From JBBQHX01 sp035306065 (GTDB lineage: Bacteria; Gemmatimonadota; Gemmatimonadetes; Gemmatimonadales; Gemmatimonadaceae): a stretch of DNA of 64,000 nucleotides. The stretch is taken from the NCBI GenBank assembly GCA_035306065.1, contig DATGOL010000030.1:1-64000 (forward strand), in the 5' to 3' direction. The notes beneath the pieces were generated by a model. That model was not told the origin of the DNA. It did not search any database and saw only the letters and a program-made list of their open reading frames with translations. Shown in pieces: positions 1-7,533 of the stretch (position 1 is its first letter; each line of letters begins with the position of its first letter). Made by a program: the position numbers and the translations under genes.

Positions 1-74
1 GCCCCTGTAGCTCAGTCGGATAGAGCAGCGGTTTCCTAAACCGTTGGCCGGGTGTTCGAGTCACCCCAGGGGCG
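1..74 (+). tRNA. tRNA-Arg (anticodon CCT)
   Basis: The sequence folds as a complete cloverleaf. The acceptor arm GCCCCTG (1-7) pairs with CAGGGGC (67-73), the D stem is GCTC/GAGC, and the anticodon stem 28-32/40-44 closes the loop TTCCTAA with anticodon CCT at 35-37. The T arm is GGGTG-TTCGAGT-CACCC (50-66). Base 74 is the discriminator and CCA is not encoded. It reads arginine AGG codons. The window begins exactly at tRNA base 1, so its promoter lies outside. Confidence 0.95.
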
Positions 75-104
75 CTTCCATAACTCTTCCCGTCCCACAG
101 ACGG

Positions 105-404
105 ATGAGCCTCCTGAACAGCATCGCTAGTACCGCCAACCCGGAGCTACCTGTGCCCTGGAAGCTGATCATTCTCGTCTTCCTGGCCGCAATGTTCGTC
201 GTGGCTCTCGGGCCGCTCGCGATCTACGTAGTCGGGGCACTCCTGGTAGTTGTCATCCTCGGCCTCACCATCACGCTTACCATTACCGGACTCTACTCCG
301 CTCGACAGGCGGCAAAGGCCTCCGGTGACGGGCCGAAAGCGGGTTCCGGGAACCAGCATATCGTCACACCGTCGCAGTCTGAAGCACACTCATCACCACC
401 CTAA
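105..404 (+). CDS. Small two-helix membrane protein, unknown function
   Basis: This encodes 99 residues that I do not recognise. Two hydrophobic stretches (about residues 18-38 and 40-63, with GPLAIYVVGALLVVVILGL in the middle) would form two membrane helices, followed by a polar Ser/Gly/Pro-rich tail of about 30 residues. The ATG at 105 follows the tRNA by 30 bases and has only a weak purine stretch (ACGG) before it. The next gene starts 15 bases after the stop on the same strand, which suggests co-transcription. Support is from orientation, spacing and hydrophobicity only. Confidence 0.6.
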   Translation: MSLLNSIASTANPELPVPWKLIILVFLAAMFVVALGPLAIYVVGALLVVVILGLTITLTITGLYSARQAAKASGDGPKAGSGNQHIVTPSQSEAHSSPP

Positions 405-419
405 CGCATACCTGATTTC

Positions 420-1076
420 ATGTCAGCCAGAACCACGCGCAGCGCCGGCAATGAACCGTCCGAAACACTCTCCGAGTGGTTCCTGCTGCACGGAAAGAGT
501 CTCGCAATCGGTGCTATTGTCATCGCAGTCGCCGCTGGTGGCTTCTACGCCTACAGGCAGTCCACCGAAGCCACCAATCGCAGCGCTGAGCAGGCTCTCT
601 ATTCGGCTCAGACGTCCTTCGCGAGCGGCAACGTTCAGCTCGCCCAGACAGACCTCGGCCAGGTCATCGACCGATACCAGGGAACGTCCGCTGCCACGCA
701 GGCCGCAATGCTGCTGGCTCAGACCTACTACGACAATTCGCAGTGGGATGAGGGGCTCACCGCGCTCCGCCGTGTTGAGGGTAGTGCGGGCTCGGACTTC
801 AATGCAGCAGTCAAGGGCCTGATCGGTACGGGGCTCGAAGGGAAGGGCGACTTCGCCGCTGCCGCCCAGTCGTACCTGGCCGCAGCCAGTGCCGCGCGCT
901 TTGACCTGGATGCCGACAGCTACCGCGCCGACGCAGCCCGTGCCTACACGAGCGGAGGAAGTACGGCCGAGGCAGTGCGGATCTGGGAGGAACTGGCGGC
1001 GTCCTCCGAATCGCCGCACGCTCCCGAGGCGCGAGTACGCCTGGGCGAGCTGACGGCCACTCCCGTGGGCGGCTGA
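420..1076 (+). CDS. Membrane-anchored TPR-like protein (YfgM/TPR_21 type)
   Basis: The product has 218 residues: a short polar N-terminus, one membrane helix at about residues 28-45 (SLAIGAIVIAVAAGGFYAY), then an alanine-rich helical region with TPR-like spacing (for example AALLAQTYY-like and FAAAAQSYLAAAS stretches). This architecture matches YfgM-type proteins, which in other bacteria are inner-membrane anchored and associate with the Sec translocon or periplasmic chaperones. That family link is inferred from architecture, not from a motif. It is the second gene of a short + strand pair and is followed by 137 bases and then an intrinsic terminator. Confidence 0.6.
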   Translation: MSARTTRSAGNEPSETLSEWFLLHGKSLAIGAIVIAVAAGGFYAYRQSTEATNRSAEQALYSAQTSFASGNVQLAQTDLGQVIDRYQGTSAATQAAMLLAQTYYDNSQWDEGLTALRRVEGSAGSDFNAAVKGLIGTGLEGKGDFAAAAQSYLAAASAARFDLDADSYRADAARAYTSGGSTAEAVRIWEELAASSESPHAPEARVRLGELTATPVGG

Positions 1077-1213
1077 GCGGTCGGAATCGGCGGTCGCATC
1101 ACAACGTTCACGGCATCCACGCCGCCGGATGACTGTCAGCCGCCGGCTAAACGTCAGGCAGCAGGCGGACAGGCTGGCTGAGCCAGAAGCTTTTCGAATG
1201 ACGGAACCACCTG

Positions 1214-1246
1214 GCCCCGTGCGACTTTGCTCGGGGCTTTTTCGTT
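1214..1246 (+). terminator. Rho-independent terminator after the TPR gene
   Basis: A 6-bp GC stem GCCCCG (1214-1219) and CGGGGC (1232-1237) encloses a 12-base loop and is followed directly by TTTTTCGTTTT on the + strand. It lies 138 bases after the TPR gene stop and 53 bases before the decarboxylase ATG, so it separates the two transcripts. Confidence 0.75.
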
Positions 1247-1298
1247 TTCAGGAAGTCACACCCGCAAATCTGCCGGCTGCACGCCAGGCACCACAGAA

Positions 1299-2774
1299 AT
1301 GACGAAGCACACGGAAGAGCAGGGGAGCACCCTGCTCGAGCGGCTCGAGGAACTGGAACGCGACGCAGCTCCGCTCGAGCCGTCGCCTGAGGCCAGGCGG
1401 GAGGCACTCGGTGCCGTGGCGGAGTACGCCCACGCCTTTCTCGACACGCTGCCCGACCGCAAGGCCTACGATACGAGCGGTACTGGCGAGGAGCTGGCCC
1501 GGCACGCCATTCGAGAGGCCGGGTACCCCATGGAAGACATCCTGCGCGTGTTCGGACAGCAGGTGGTGAACCCAGGCAGCAGCGTGGCGTCAGGCACCCA
1601 CCTCGCATACATCCCGGGCGGTGGCCTCTACCACTCCGCACTCGGCGACTTCCTTGCCGCGATAACCAACAAGTACTCGGGAATATTCTTCACCGGGCCC
1701 GGCCCCGTTCGCATGGAGCAGCAGATGGTGCGCTGGACAGCGGATATGGTGGGGTATCCGCAGTCTGCCGGCGGGCATACTGCATCCGGCGGAAGCCTGG
1801 CGAACCTGGCGGCGATAACCGCAGCGCGCGACGCGCACGGTTTGCGGAGCGCTGAGTTCGCGAATGCCGTGGTGTACATGACCGAGCAGGCGCATCACTC
1901 GATCGACAAGGCGCTCCGCATCGCGGGCATGGAAGACACGCAGGTTCGGCGCATCCCCGTGGACGCCAGGTCTCGAATGGATGCGGCCCGGCTGGCCGCC
2001 GTGGTCGCTGCGGACCGGCAAGCAGGACTCCGGCCGTGGCTCGTGGTTGCGAGCGCCGGGACAACGGACACCGGTGCCATCGACCCGCTTGATGCTATCG
2101 CGGACGTGGCAGAAGCCGCAGGCTGCTGGCTCCACGTGGACGCTGCATACGGCGGCTTCTTCATGCTCACCGCCGAAGGCCGGGCTGCCTTGCGCGGGAT
2201 AGAACGTTCTGACTCCACCATCCTGGACCCGCACAAAAGTCTCTTCCTGCCATGGGGCAGCGGGATGGTACTGGTGCGAGACGTGACCGCCCTTGTGCGA
2301 GCGAATCGCTATGCGGGGCACTACATGCAGGACTCCGTGCGAAATACCGCGGAACTGTCGCCGGCAGAGGTGTCGCCGGAGCTATCGCGGCCGTTCCGGG
2401 CACTTCGGATGTGGCTGCCGTTGATGGTCCTGGGTACCGCACCATTCCGTGCCGCCCTCGAGGAGAAGCTACTCCTTACTCGCTATTTCCACCGCGAAGT
2501 GCAGACGCTCGGTTTCCAGGTTGGACCTGAGCCGGATCTCACAGTGGCAACCTTCCGATGGGCGCCGGATGGAACGGGCGAAGTGGAGGCTGACCTGATG
2601 AACGAGAGCCTCGTAGAGGCCATCCGCCGAGATGGCAGGGTGTTCATGACGTCCACTCGTGTGAACGATCGGTTCATGATCCGGATGGCGTTGCTGAATC
2701 ACCGAACCCATAAACGCGATGTGGACCTGGCGTTACGGGTGCTGGCGGAACTCAAGGCGCAGCCAGGCTGGTAA
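1299..2774 (+). CDS. PLP-dependent group II amino-acid decarboxylase
   Basis: A 491-residue protein of the aromatic-amino-acid/glutamate decarboxylase superfamily. Family marks are TASGGSLANLAA (cofactor phosphate region), HVDAAYGGFF (the Asp contacting the pyridine nitrogen) and DPHKSLFLPWG, whose Lys should form the internal aldimine. The frame stays open upstream to a TTG at 1227, but that lies inside the terminator, so the ATG at 1299 is preferred. No strong ribosome site is visible. Substrate (tryptophan, tyrosine, DOPA, or another amino acid) cannot be told from sequence. It stands alone, between the terminator and the long non-coding dif region, so context gives no pathway. Confidence 0.85.
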   Translation: MTKHTEEQGSTLLERLEELERDAAPLEPSPEARREALGAVAEYAHAFLDTLPDRKAYDTSGTGEELARHAIREAGYPMEDILRVFGQQVVNPGSSVASGTHLAYIPGGGLYHSALGDFLAAITNKYSGIFFTGPGPVRMEQQMVRWTADMVGYPQSAGGHTASGGSLANLAAITAARDAHGLRSAEFANAVVYMTEQAHHSIDKALRIAGMEDTQVRRIPVDARSRMDAARLAAVVAADRQAGLRPWLVVASAGTTDTGAIDPLDAIADVAEAAGCWLHVDAAYGGFFMLTAEGRAALRGIERSDSTILDPHKSLFLPWGSGMVLVRDVTALVRANRYAGHYMQDSVRNTAELSPAEVSPELSRPFRALRMWLPLMVLGTAPFRAALEEKLLLTRYFHREVQTLGFQVGPEPDLTVATFRWAPDGTGEVEADLMNESLVEAIRRDGRVFMTSTRVNDRFMIRMALLNHRTHKRDVDLALRVLAELKAQPGW

Positions 2775-2822
2775 GCCGAGGGAAAGTGTGCAGGCGGCTG
2801 TCGCTGTGTGGCTGGATGCGTA

Positions 2823-2838
2823 CACTGTCGCGACAGTG
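2823..2838. repeat. 16-bp perfect palindrome
   Basis: CACTGTCGCGACAGTG reads the same on both strands. It lies 48 bases after the decarboxylase stop and about 310 bases before the dif-like site. It has no spacer and no following T-run, so it is more like a protein-binding dyad than a terminator. Role unknown. Confidence 0.5.
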
Positions 2839-3148
2839 GCTACTGGCGCTATGGTGTCGTGGTGTCGCCATGCTGCGGGCATGCCTTGAGCTTAGGTGGG
2901 ACGCACTGGCTCGCTGGTGCGGGTCCGCCAGCCAGGCGGCGCCAGTCCTCGGTGCCAGTCCGCGGTGCCAGCGTTTGCTGCTACAAGTGCAGAAAGCCGT
3001 CGTAATCGACTGCTTCGAGGGAGGATCTGCGCCTCAGGCGTGTGGCGATGTGGCCGGGTCTGCCACTGGTACGCGTGTCAGCGCCTGGGCTAAGGCAGGC
3101 GGGTGGCTGAAGGAGCGAGCTGAGGTGTGCGAGCCTTGGCTTGCCTGA

Positions 3149-3176
3149 ATGTCGTATAATATAGGTTATGTAAACT
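3149..3176 (+). other. dif: dif site (XerC/XerD chromosome dimer resolution site)
   Basis: The 28 bases have the XerC arm - 6-base spacer - XerD arm layout: ATGTCGTATAA, TATAGG, TTATGTAAACT. The XerD arm matches all 11 bases of the B. subtilis dif XerD arm as I recall it, and 9 of 11 of the E. coli one. The XerC arm ends in the usual ATAA. Genes on both sides point towards it and the G/C bias changes sign across it, both expected of a terminus. A XerD-type recombinase is encoded at 21081-22034. At this site XerC/XerD with FtsK would resolve chromosome dimers. Confidence 0.85.
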
Positions 3177-3183
3177 ACGGTAC

Positions 3184-3266
3184 GTGGATAACTGTGGGAA
3201 AGCGCCAACCCGCTTCCCACTTGCTTCCCTAACTCTTTGTAGTTGTTGTACTTGGGAGTTATCCAC
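3184..3266. repeat. Nested inverted repeat with two DnaA-box-like arms next to dif
   Basis: The outer arms GTGGATAACT (3184-3193) and AGTTATCCAC (3257-3266) are perfect 10-base inverted repeats. Each contains TTATCCAC, eight of the nine bases of the DnaA box TTATCCACA, in opposite orientation. Just inside the left arm is a hairpin GTGGGAAAGCG (3194-3204) / CGCTTCCCAC (3211-3220) with one bulged A and loop CCAACC. It starts 7 bases right of the dif-like site. It could bind DnaA or a terminus protein, or form a cruciform; nothing in the sequence decides this. Confidence 0.6.
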
Positions 3267-3537
3267 TCGCAGAATTGGCATCTGGTGCCGCCACGCTCGC
3301 CTGTATGTTCACAGCGCGACGCTCCGCTCCGGAATGGCGTCCTCAAGTCACTTACGGAAGCTCAGGCCGGAACCCTTCCGCCTGATAGCCACCATACGGC
3401 AGCCGCCCTATGTATGCGCCCTGGCAGCCTCGAAGTGGCCCCTGTACCACGCACCTGATTCAGTACTCGACAGGCCAGCCAGTAACCGGCGTACTTCCAA
3501 CGGCTTACAGCCCGCGACTAAAGCGTAGGCTCAGACC

Positions 3538-4410
3538 TCAGGCTTCCCCGATTTCACCCCTGAACACTATCCGCGCAGATCCACGTAAACTTGGCCGCCA
3601 ATCACCTTCCGACACTCTCCCAGCTGTAGCCGTCAACACCATCCCGCTCCGAGTCCACAGCGAAACCGGCCTAGCATCCACCTCTCCCCACAACTCCAGC
3701 AGGATCGCAGACGCAGTGGCGCCCGTTCCACACGCCAGCGTCTCCGCCTCCACACCGCGCTCATACGTCCGGATCCGCCAGACACCGTCCGCGTCACGTG
3801 CCACGAAGTTCGCATTCGCTCCGGCGGCCAACGATGGATCGTGCCTCAATTCCGAGCCGCGCAACGCAACGTCCACGTCTTCGACGCTGTCGCACAGCAC
3901 CACCAGGTGCGGCACACCCACGAGCGCAAATCCCACTCGGCGCTCACCTGCCTGCAGGTGCACACGGAAATCCGGAATCACTTCCCTCACGGCCGCCAGA
4001 TCCACTTCAGGCTCGCCCTTTACCAGGCGGCTGGAAACAACCCCACTGTCCGTTTCAAAGCGCATCCCCTCGGCCGGAGCCAGGCCCATGTGTACCGCGA
4101 GCCTGGTACTGCACAGTGCGGCGTTGCCGCACATCTCACCACGCGAGCCATCGGCGTTGAAGTAGATCATCCGAAAGTGATTTCGCTCCCACTCCCCTGC
4201 CCCCCGCTCCGGCGAGTCGTCAGGCGCAGTGAGCAGAACCACCCCGTCCGCGCCCACACCCGTGCCACGGGCACAGAGCCGGCGAACCATCTCTGGGGAT
4301 TCCAGTATCACGGCTCCGGCGGCGTCTCCCATCACGTTGAACACCACGAAGTCGTTCCCCGAGCCCGACAGCTTCCAGAACTCCGTGCCCGACAATACCG
4401 GCATGCTCAT
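3538..4410 (-). CDS. dapF: Diaminopimelate epimerase
   Basis: DapF interconverts LL- and meso-diaminopimelate for lysine and peptidoglycan synthesis in the cytoplasm. The 290 residues carry the N-terminal FWKLSGSGNDF signature, the first catalytic cysteine in NADGSRGEMCGN and the second in TLACGTGATAS, with the substrate-binding YERGVE just before it. The length suits the family (about 270-290). The start at 4410 gives an ATGA overlap with the glycosyltransferase upstream; a longer frame to 4455 exists but would overlap it by 49 bases. The first cysteine motif reads CGNAALC where the family usually has CGNGxRC. It is the last gene before the dif region. Confidence 0.93.
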   Translation of the reverse strand: MSMPVLSGTEFWKLSGSGNDFVVFNVMGDAAGAVILESPEMVRRLCARGTGVGADGVVLLTAPDDSPERGAGEWERNHFRMIYFNADGSRGEMCGNAALCSTRLAVHMGLAPAEGMRFETDSGVVSSRLVKGEPEVDLAAVREVIPDFRVHLQAGERRVGFALVGVPHLVVLCDSVEDVDVALRGSELRHDPSLAAGANANFVARDADGVWRIRTYERGVEAETLACGTGATASAILLELWGEVDARPVSLWTRSGMVLTATAGRVSEGDWRPSLRGSARIVFRGEIGEA

Positions 4411-5129
4411 AGCCGGCCGGTTATCGACTGCCACCTGAGACGCCACACCATCCACACCGCTTCCCGAATGATCTTCTTAGACATCTTGGACTCACCTTCG
4501 GTACGGTCCACGAACACGATCGGGAGCTCCTTCAGCTTGAAGCCGAGCTTCCACGCTCGAAAGCTCATCTCTATCTGGAAGGCGTAACCGTTTGACCGAA
4601 CACGTTCAAGATCAATCGCTTCGAGTACGCGCCTGCGAAAGCACTTGAAGCCACCAGTAGCATCGAAAAGTGGCAACCCGGTTACGGCCCTCGCATAAAT
4701 GTTAGCCGAGTAGCTGAGGATGAGGCGTGCAATCGGCCAGTTCACCACCGTCACCTTGCCGTTCTGATAACGGGAGCCGAGTACGAGGTCCGCTTCCTCT
4801 ACGGCCTCCAGGAACTGCGGCAGGTGCGCCGGGTCATGCGAGAAATCCGCGTCCATCTCGAAGATGAAGTCGTAGCCGCGCTCCAACGCCCATTTGAAGC
4901 CTGTGAGGTACGCGGTGCCCAGCCCAAGCTTGGACGGACGGTGGATCACGTGCACACGCTTCTCCGTCTCCATTATCTCGTCGACTATCGCACCCGTACC
5001 GTCCGGAGACCCGTCGTCCACCACCAGTATCTCCAGCCGCTCATCCTGCTCCAGAATTCGCTCCGCAAGGCGTGCGATGTTCTCGCGCTCGTTGTAGGTG
5101 GGAACGATTACCAGTGCCCGCTCAGCCAC
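4407..5129 (-). CDS. Polyprenol-phosphate mannosyltransferase-like GT2
   Basis: A 240-residue GT-A fold glycosyltransferase of the dolichol/polyprenol-phosphate mannose synthase type. VPTYNERENI opens the nucleotide-binding domain, VVDDGSPDGT and EMDADFSHDP (the metal-binding DxD region) follow, and GSRYQNGKV lies in the acceptor region. There is no C-terminal membrane domain, as in soluble DPM1-like enzymes. It would load a sugar from a nucleotide donor onto a polyprenyl phosphate at the inner membrane face. It starts with GTG and overlaps the YfhO-like gene by 8 bases. The neighbouring YfhO protein is a plausible user of the lipid-linked sugar (inference). Confidence 0.85.
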   Translation of the reverse strand: MAERALVIVPTYNERENIARLAERILEQDERLEILVVDDGSPDGTGAIVDEIMETEKRVHVIHRPSKLGLGTAYLTGFKWALERGYDFIFEMDADFSHDPAHLPQFLEAVEEADLVLGSRYQNGKVTVVNWPIARLILSYSANIYARAVTGLPLFDATGGFKCFRRRVLEAIDLERVRSNGYAFQIEMSFRAWKLGFKLKELPIVFVDRTEGESKMSKKIIREAVWMVWRLRWQSITGRL

Positions 5130-7533
5130 GCGAGACCCTCCGGTCCAGGACGGCTCCTCCGAGGAGCAGCGCAGCGGAAATGAACATCGCGAGTAGTGTG
5201 ATGAGCTTTCCTCTTTCGTACGGCGCGCTCTCGAAGCGCAGTGACACTGTTTGCGCGCCGGCCTGCAGGGGCACGCCGATCAGCGTGTAATCCGTTCTCC
5301 ACACGTCTGCCTCACTTCCATCCACTTCTGCCTTCCATCCCGGGTAGTAGTTCTCGGACACCACCAGTGCCGACCCCTCCGGCGCGGGCTCCGACAGCTG
5401 CACGTCAATCCTGCCGGGTTCGTAGACGCTCACCGTCGCCTGCATATCCAGGGACGCAGGCGCGACGCTTAGCTCCACACTCTCCACCGTAGCCGAGTCA
5501 GTCATGAGCGCCACGGAGTGAACATCGAATCTCGGGTCGAGGACGGTGTTCAGCACTGCGTCATCTGATGCGGTCACGATTGCCGGTGCAACCCACGCGG
5601 CGGGGTTGTCGCCCGGCATCCGGTACAGGTGAAGTTCATTTCCCAGGTGATCCTCCGCCGGTCCCGCCACGTGAAGAGCTCCGTCAAGTGGCTCCTCGGC
5701 CACATCCGTCAGGAAGTACCGAACGTTGTACAGCGCCCACACGTTCGGGTTCACCAGTCCGGACCCGGCCTGCCCTCCGTTGAGCACATCCTGGAATCGA
5801 CCGAGCTCGTTGCCATGATACCCGATGAACTGGCGGATTTCGTGCGCCATCAGCCCGTCGTATGCGCCCCGGAAGCCCAGGTACGGCCCTCGCACCGTTG
5901 TCGGCGACAGACCGATGGGCAGCACGCGGCCGGGTTCGGGCTGCTCGTTCAGGTAGTCCGTTATGGCATTGTCCGCAAACACTACGTCTGCGCCCGGCAG
6001 GAATTTCCAGTAGTGCCGCTCGACGCTCCACAGATCCACTGTGAGGAGCACTGCCACCGCCGCGAGCATGGCATGGCCCCTGATACGCCCCTTCGCTGCC
6101 GCCAGGGCGAGCGCCGCGATTGCAACGATGAATGCCGCACTCCGCCACGCACCAGCCATCACTTCGCTGGCATTCGCAAATACGCCCTCTTCCCTTCCCG
6201 GCAACGCCACGGTCAAGCCAAGTGACGTGAACGCACCTGTAACGCCGGCCAGTACCACGAGCACGGCGAACGCAGCCCAGCCTCCTGCATAACGAACGGA
6301 GACGTCGCCTCTCGTGATGCGCTGCGTGCCGAATGCCGCAAACACGGCCACCGCGAAAGACGTCACGTAATAGATCGTACTCGGCGCCCTGAAGAACTTC
6401 GTGCCGGGCACGATCGCGTAGACAATATGATAGAACGGCGTGAAGCCGCCTAACGCCCACAGCGCGCTGACGATGAATACGCCTGCCCAGAACCACTGCT
6501 CGCTGCGCGATGGCGCTGAACCTCGCATCAGGCCCAACCCGGCCAGGAACAGCACCACCACTCCCAGGTACTCGCTGTGAAAGTGGATGCCGTTACGTCC
6601 CCAGTAGTGCTCGAGGATACCGGTGAATTGTGGCAACCAGCTGTTGACCAGCAGCTCTTCCACCGGCATCGAGTACGACGTCGCGTGCTCCCAGCCGGTA
6701 CCGCCTGCGCGCGGCGACCAGGGCACATACTCCATCACCGGCAGGTACTGAATGGCACCGATCAACCCGCCCAGCGCAATTGCCGCAAGGCTGTAGCCCA
6801 GCCGGCGCAATGCCACCGAACGTTCAACGGCACCCACCTCCGGCTTCGTGAACGTGAGGTACAGGGCGTAGAAACCGCCGCACAGCAGCATGTACTGGAG
6901 CAGCTGCGGATGCGGACTGAGCACTCCGAGCCCCACGACTATCGCGATTGCACCCCAGGCCCAGCGACGGCTGTCGCGAAGTCCGGCATGAAGCACCAGC
7001 AGGAACAGAGGAAGCAGCGTGCTTACGAACAGCTTTCCATCGTGTCCGGGCGACGCATACGACGCGATCTGCCCGCTCAGCATGTACGCCAGCCCGCCAA
7101 CTATTCCACCTGCAAATCCAACCCCGATCCGCCGCAGGAACAGGTACGTGAAAAGCCCCGCAAGAAACTCGTGGATGATGAATCCCCACGTCATCGCCAC
7201 ATCCGTTGGCAATATCATGCGCAACAGGAACGTGGGATAGAAAATGTCACCGTGCATTCCTGCCACGTACGGCATGCCCCCGAACAGGTACGGGTTCCAG
7301 AGTGGGAAGCTGCCCGATTCCCTCAGCGATTCTGCGGCGAAGTGCCGGAAGGCATAGCCCGCGATGTACTGGTCGCTGTTCTGGTTCACCAGGAAGTCGC
7401 CGGCCAGAGCCGGATATCCGAGTGCCAGAGCGGCGAGCCCGAACACGAGCATTGCCCAGAACAGCGCAGCGCGTGGATCGGCCTGGGACGAACTCAGCGT
7501 ATCGGACGCTTGCCTGGAGTCTTCAGGGAACAC
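5122..7533 (-). CDS. YfhO-like multi-spanning membrane protein
   Basis: About 803 residues with a dozen or more hydrophobic helices over the first two thirds, and a soluble C-terminal part of about 250 residues ending in one more helix. The pattern DQYIAGYAFRHF, LWNPYLFGGMPYVAG near the N-terminus and SENYYPGWKAEVDG near the end is typical of YfhO/GT-C-like proteins, some of which transfer lipid-linked sugars to wall or membrane polymers. Start: the frame is open to 7635, but a GTG at 7533 gives an 11-base overlap with the upstream stop, matching the style of the neighbours. No clear ribosome site helps, so the start is uncertain by up to 60 residues. Confidence 0.8.
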   Translation of the reverse strand: MFPEDSRQASDTLSSSQADPRAALFWAMLVFGLAALALGYPALAGDFLVNQNSDQYIAGYAFRHFAAESLRESGSFPLWNPYLFGGMPYVAGMHGDIFYPTFLLRMILPTDVAMTWGFIIHEFLAGLFTYLFLRRIGVGFAGGIVGGLAYMLSGQIASYASPGHDGKLFVSTLLPLFLLVLHAGLRDSRRWAWGAIAIVVGLGVLSPHPQLLQYMLLCGGFYALYLTFTKPEVGAVERSVALRRLGYSLAAIALGGLIGAIQYLPVMEYVPWSPRAGGTGWEHATSYSMPVEELLVNSWLPQFTGILEHYWGRNGIHFHSEYLGVVVLFLAGLGLMRGSAPSRSEQWFWAGVFIVSALWALGGFTPFYHIVYAIVPGTKFFRAPSTIYYVTSFAVAVFAAFGTQRITRGDVSVRYAGGWAAFAVLVVLAGVTGAFTSLGLTVALPGREEGVFANASEVMAGAWRSAAFIVAIAALALAAAKGRIRGHAMLAAVAVLLTVDLWSVERHYWKFLPGADVVFADNAITDYLNEQPEPGRVLPIGLSPTTVRGPYLGFRGAYDGLMAHEIRQFIGYHGNELGRFQDVLNGGQAGSGLVNPNVWALYNVRYFLTDVAEEPLDGALHVAGPAEDHLGNELHLYRMPGDNPAAWVAPAIVTASDDAVLNTVLDPRFDVHSVALMTDSATVESVELSVAPASLDMQATVSVYEPGRIDVQLSEPAPEGSALVVSENYYPGWKAEVDGSEADVWRTDYTLIGVPLQAGAQTVSLRFESAPYERGKLITLLAMFISAALLLGGAVLDRRVSRG

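Larger units (their letters stand above)
2775..3537. other. Non-coding inter-replichore region between convergent genes
   Basis: This is 763 bases without a credible gene. The + strand decarboxylase ends on its left and the - strand dapF ends on its right. By hand count the + strand left of the dif site (2781-3150) has about 145 G and 96 C, and right of it (3177-3537) about 90 G and 122 C. Notable parts are a 16-bp palindrome at 2823-2838, the dif-like site at 3149-3176 and a nested inverted repeat at 3184-3266. Short open frames here (2786-3148, 3184-3528) show no domain, membrane segment or ribosome site. Confidence 0.8.

Noticed and set aside
1227..1298. TTG start giving a longer decarboxylase
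   Set aside because: The codons fall in the terminator hairpin and T-run, and the extra residues are not family sequence.
2786..3148. A 120-residue + strand frame in the non-coding gap, and the frame at 3184-3528
   Set aside because: Both lack a ribosome site, domain and membrane pattern, and the second crosses the inverted repeat. Composition follows the strand bias only.
2775..3537. This region as a replication origin because of the DnaA-like boxes
   Set aside because: Genes converge on it instead of diverging, the skew goes from + to - along the + strand, there is no dnaA or dnaN nearby, and a dif-like site is present. All of this fits a terminus.
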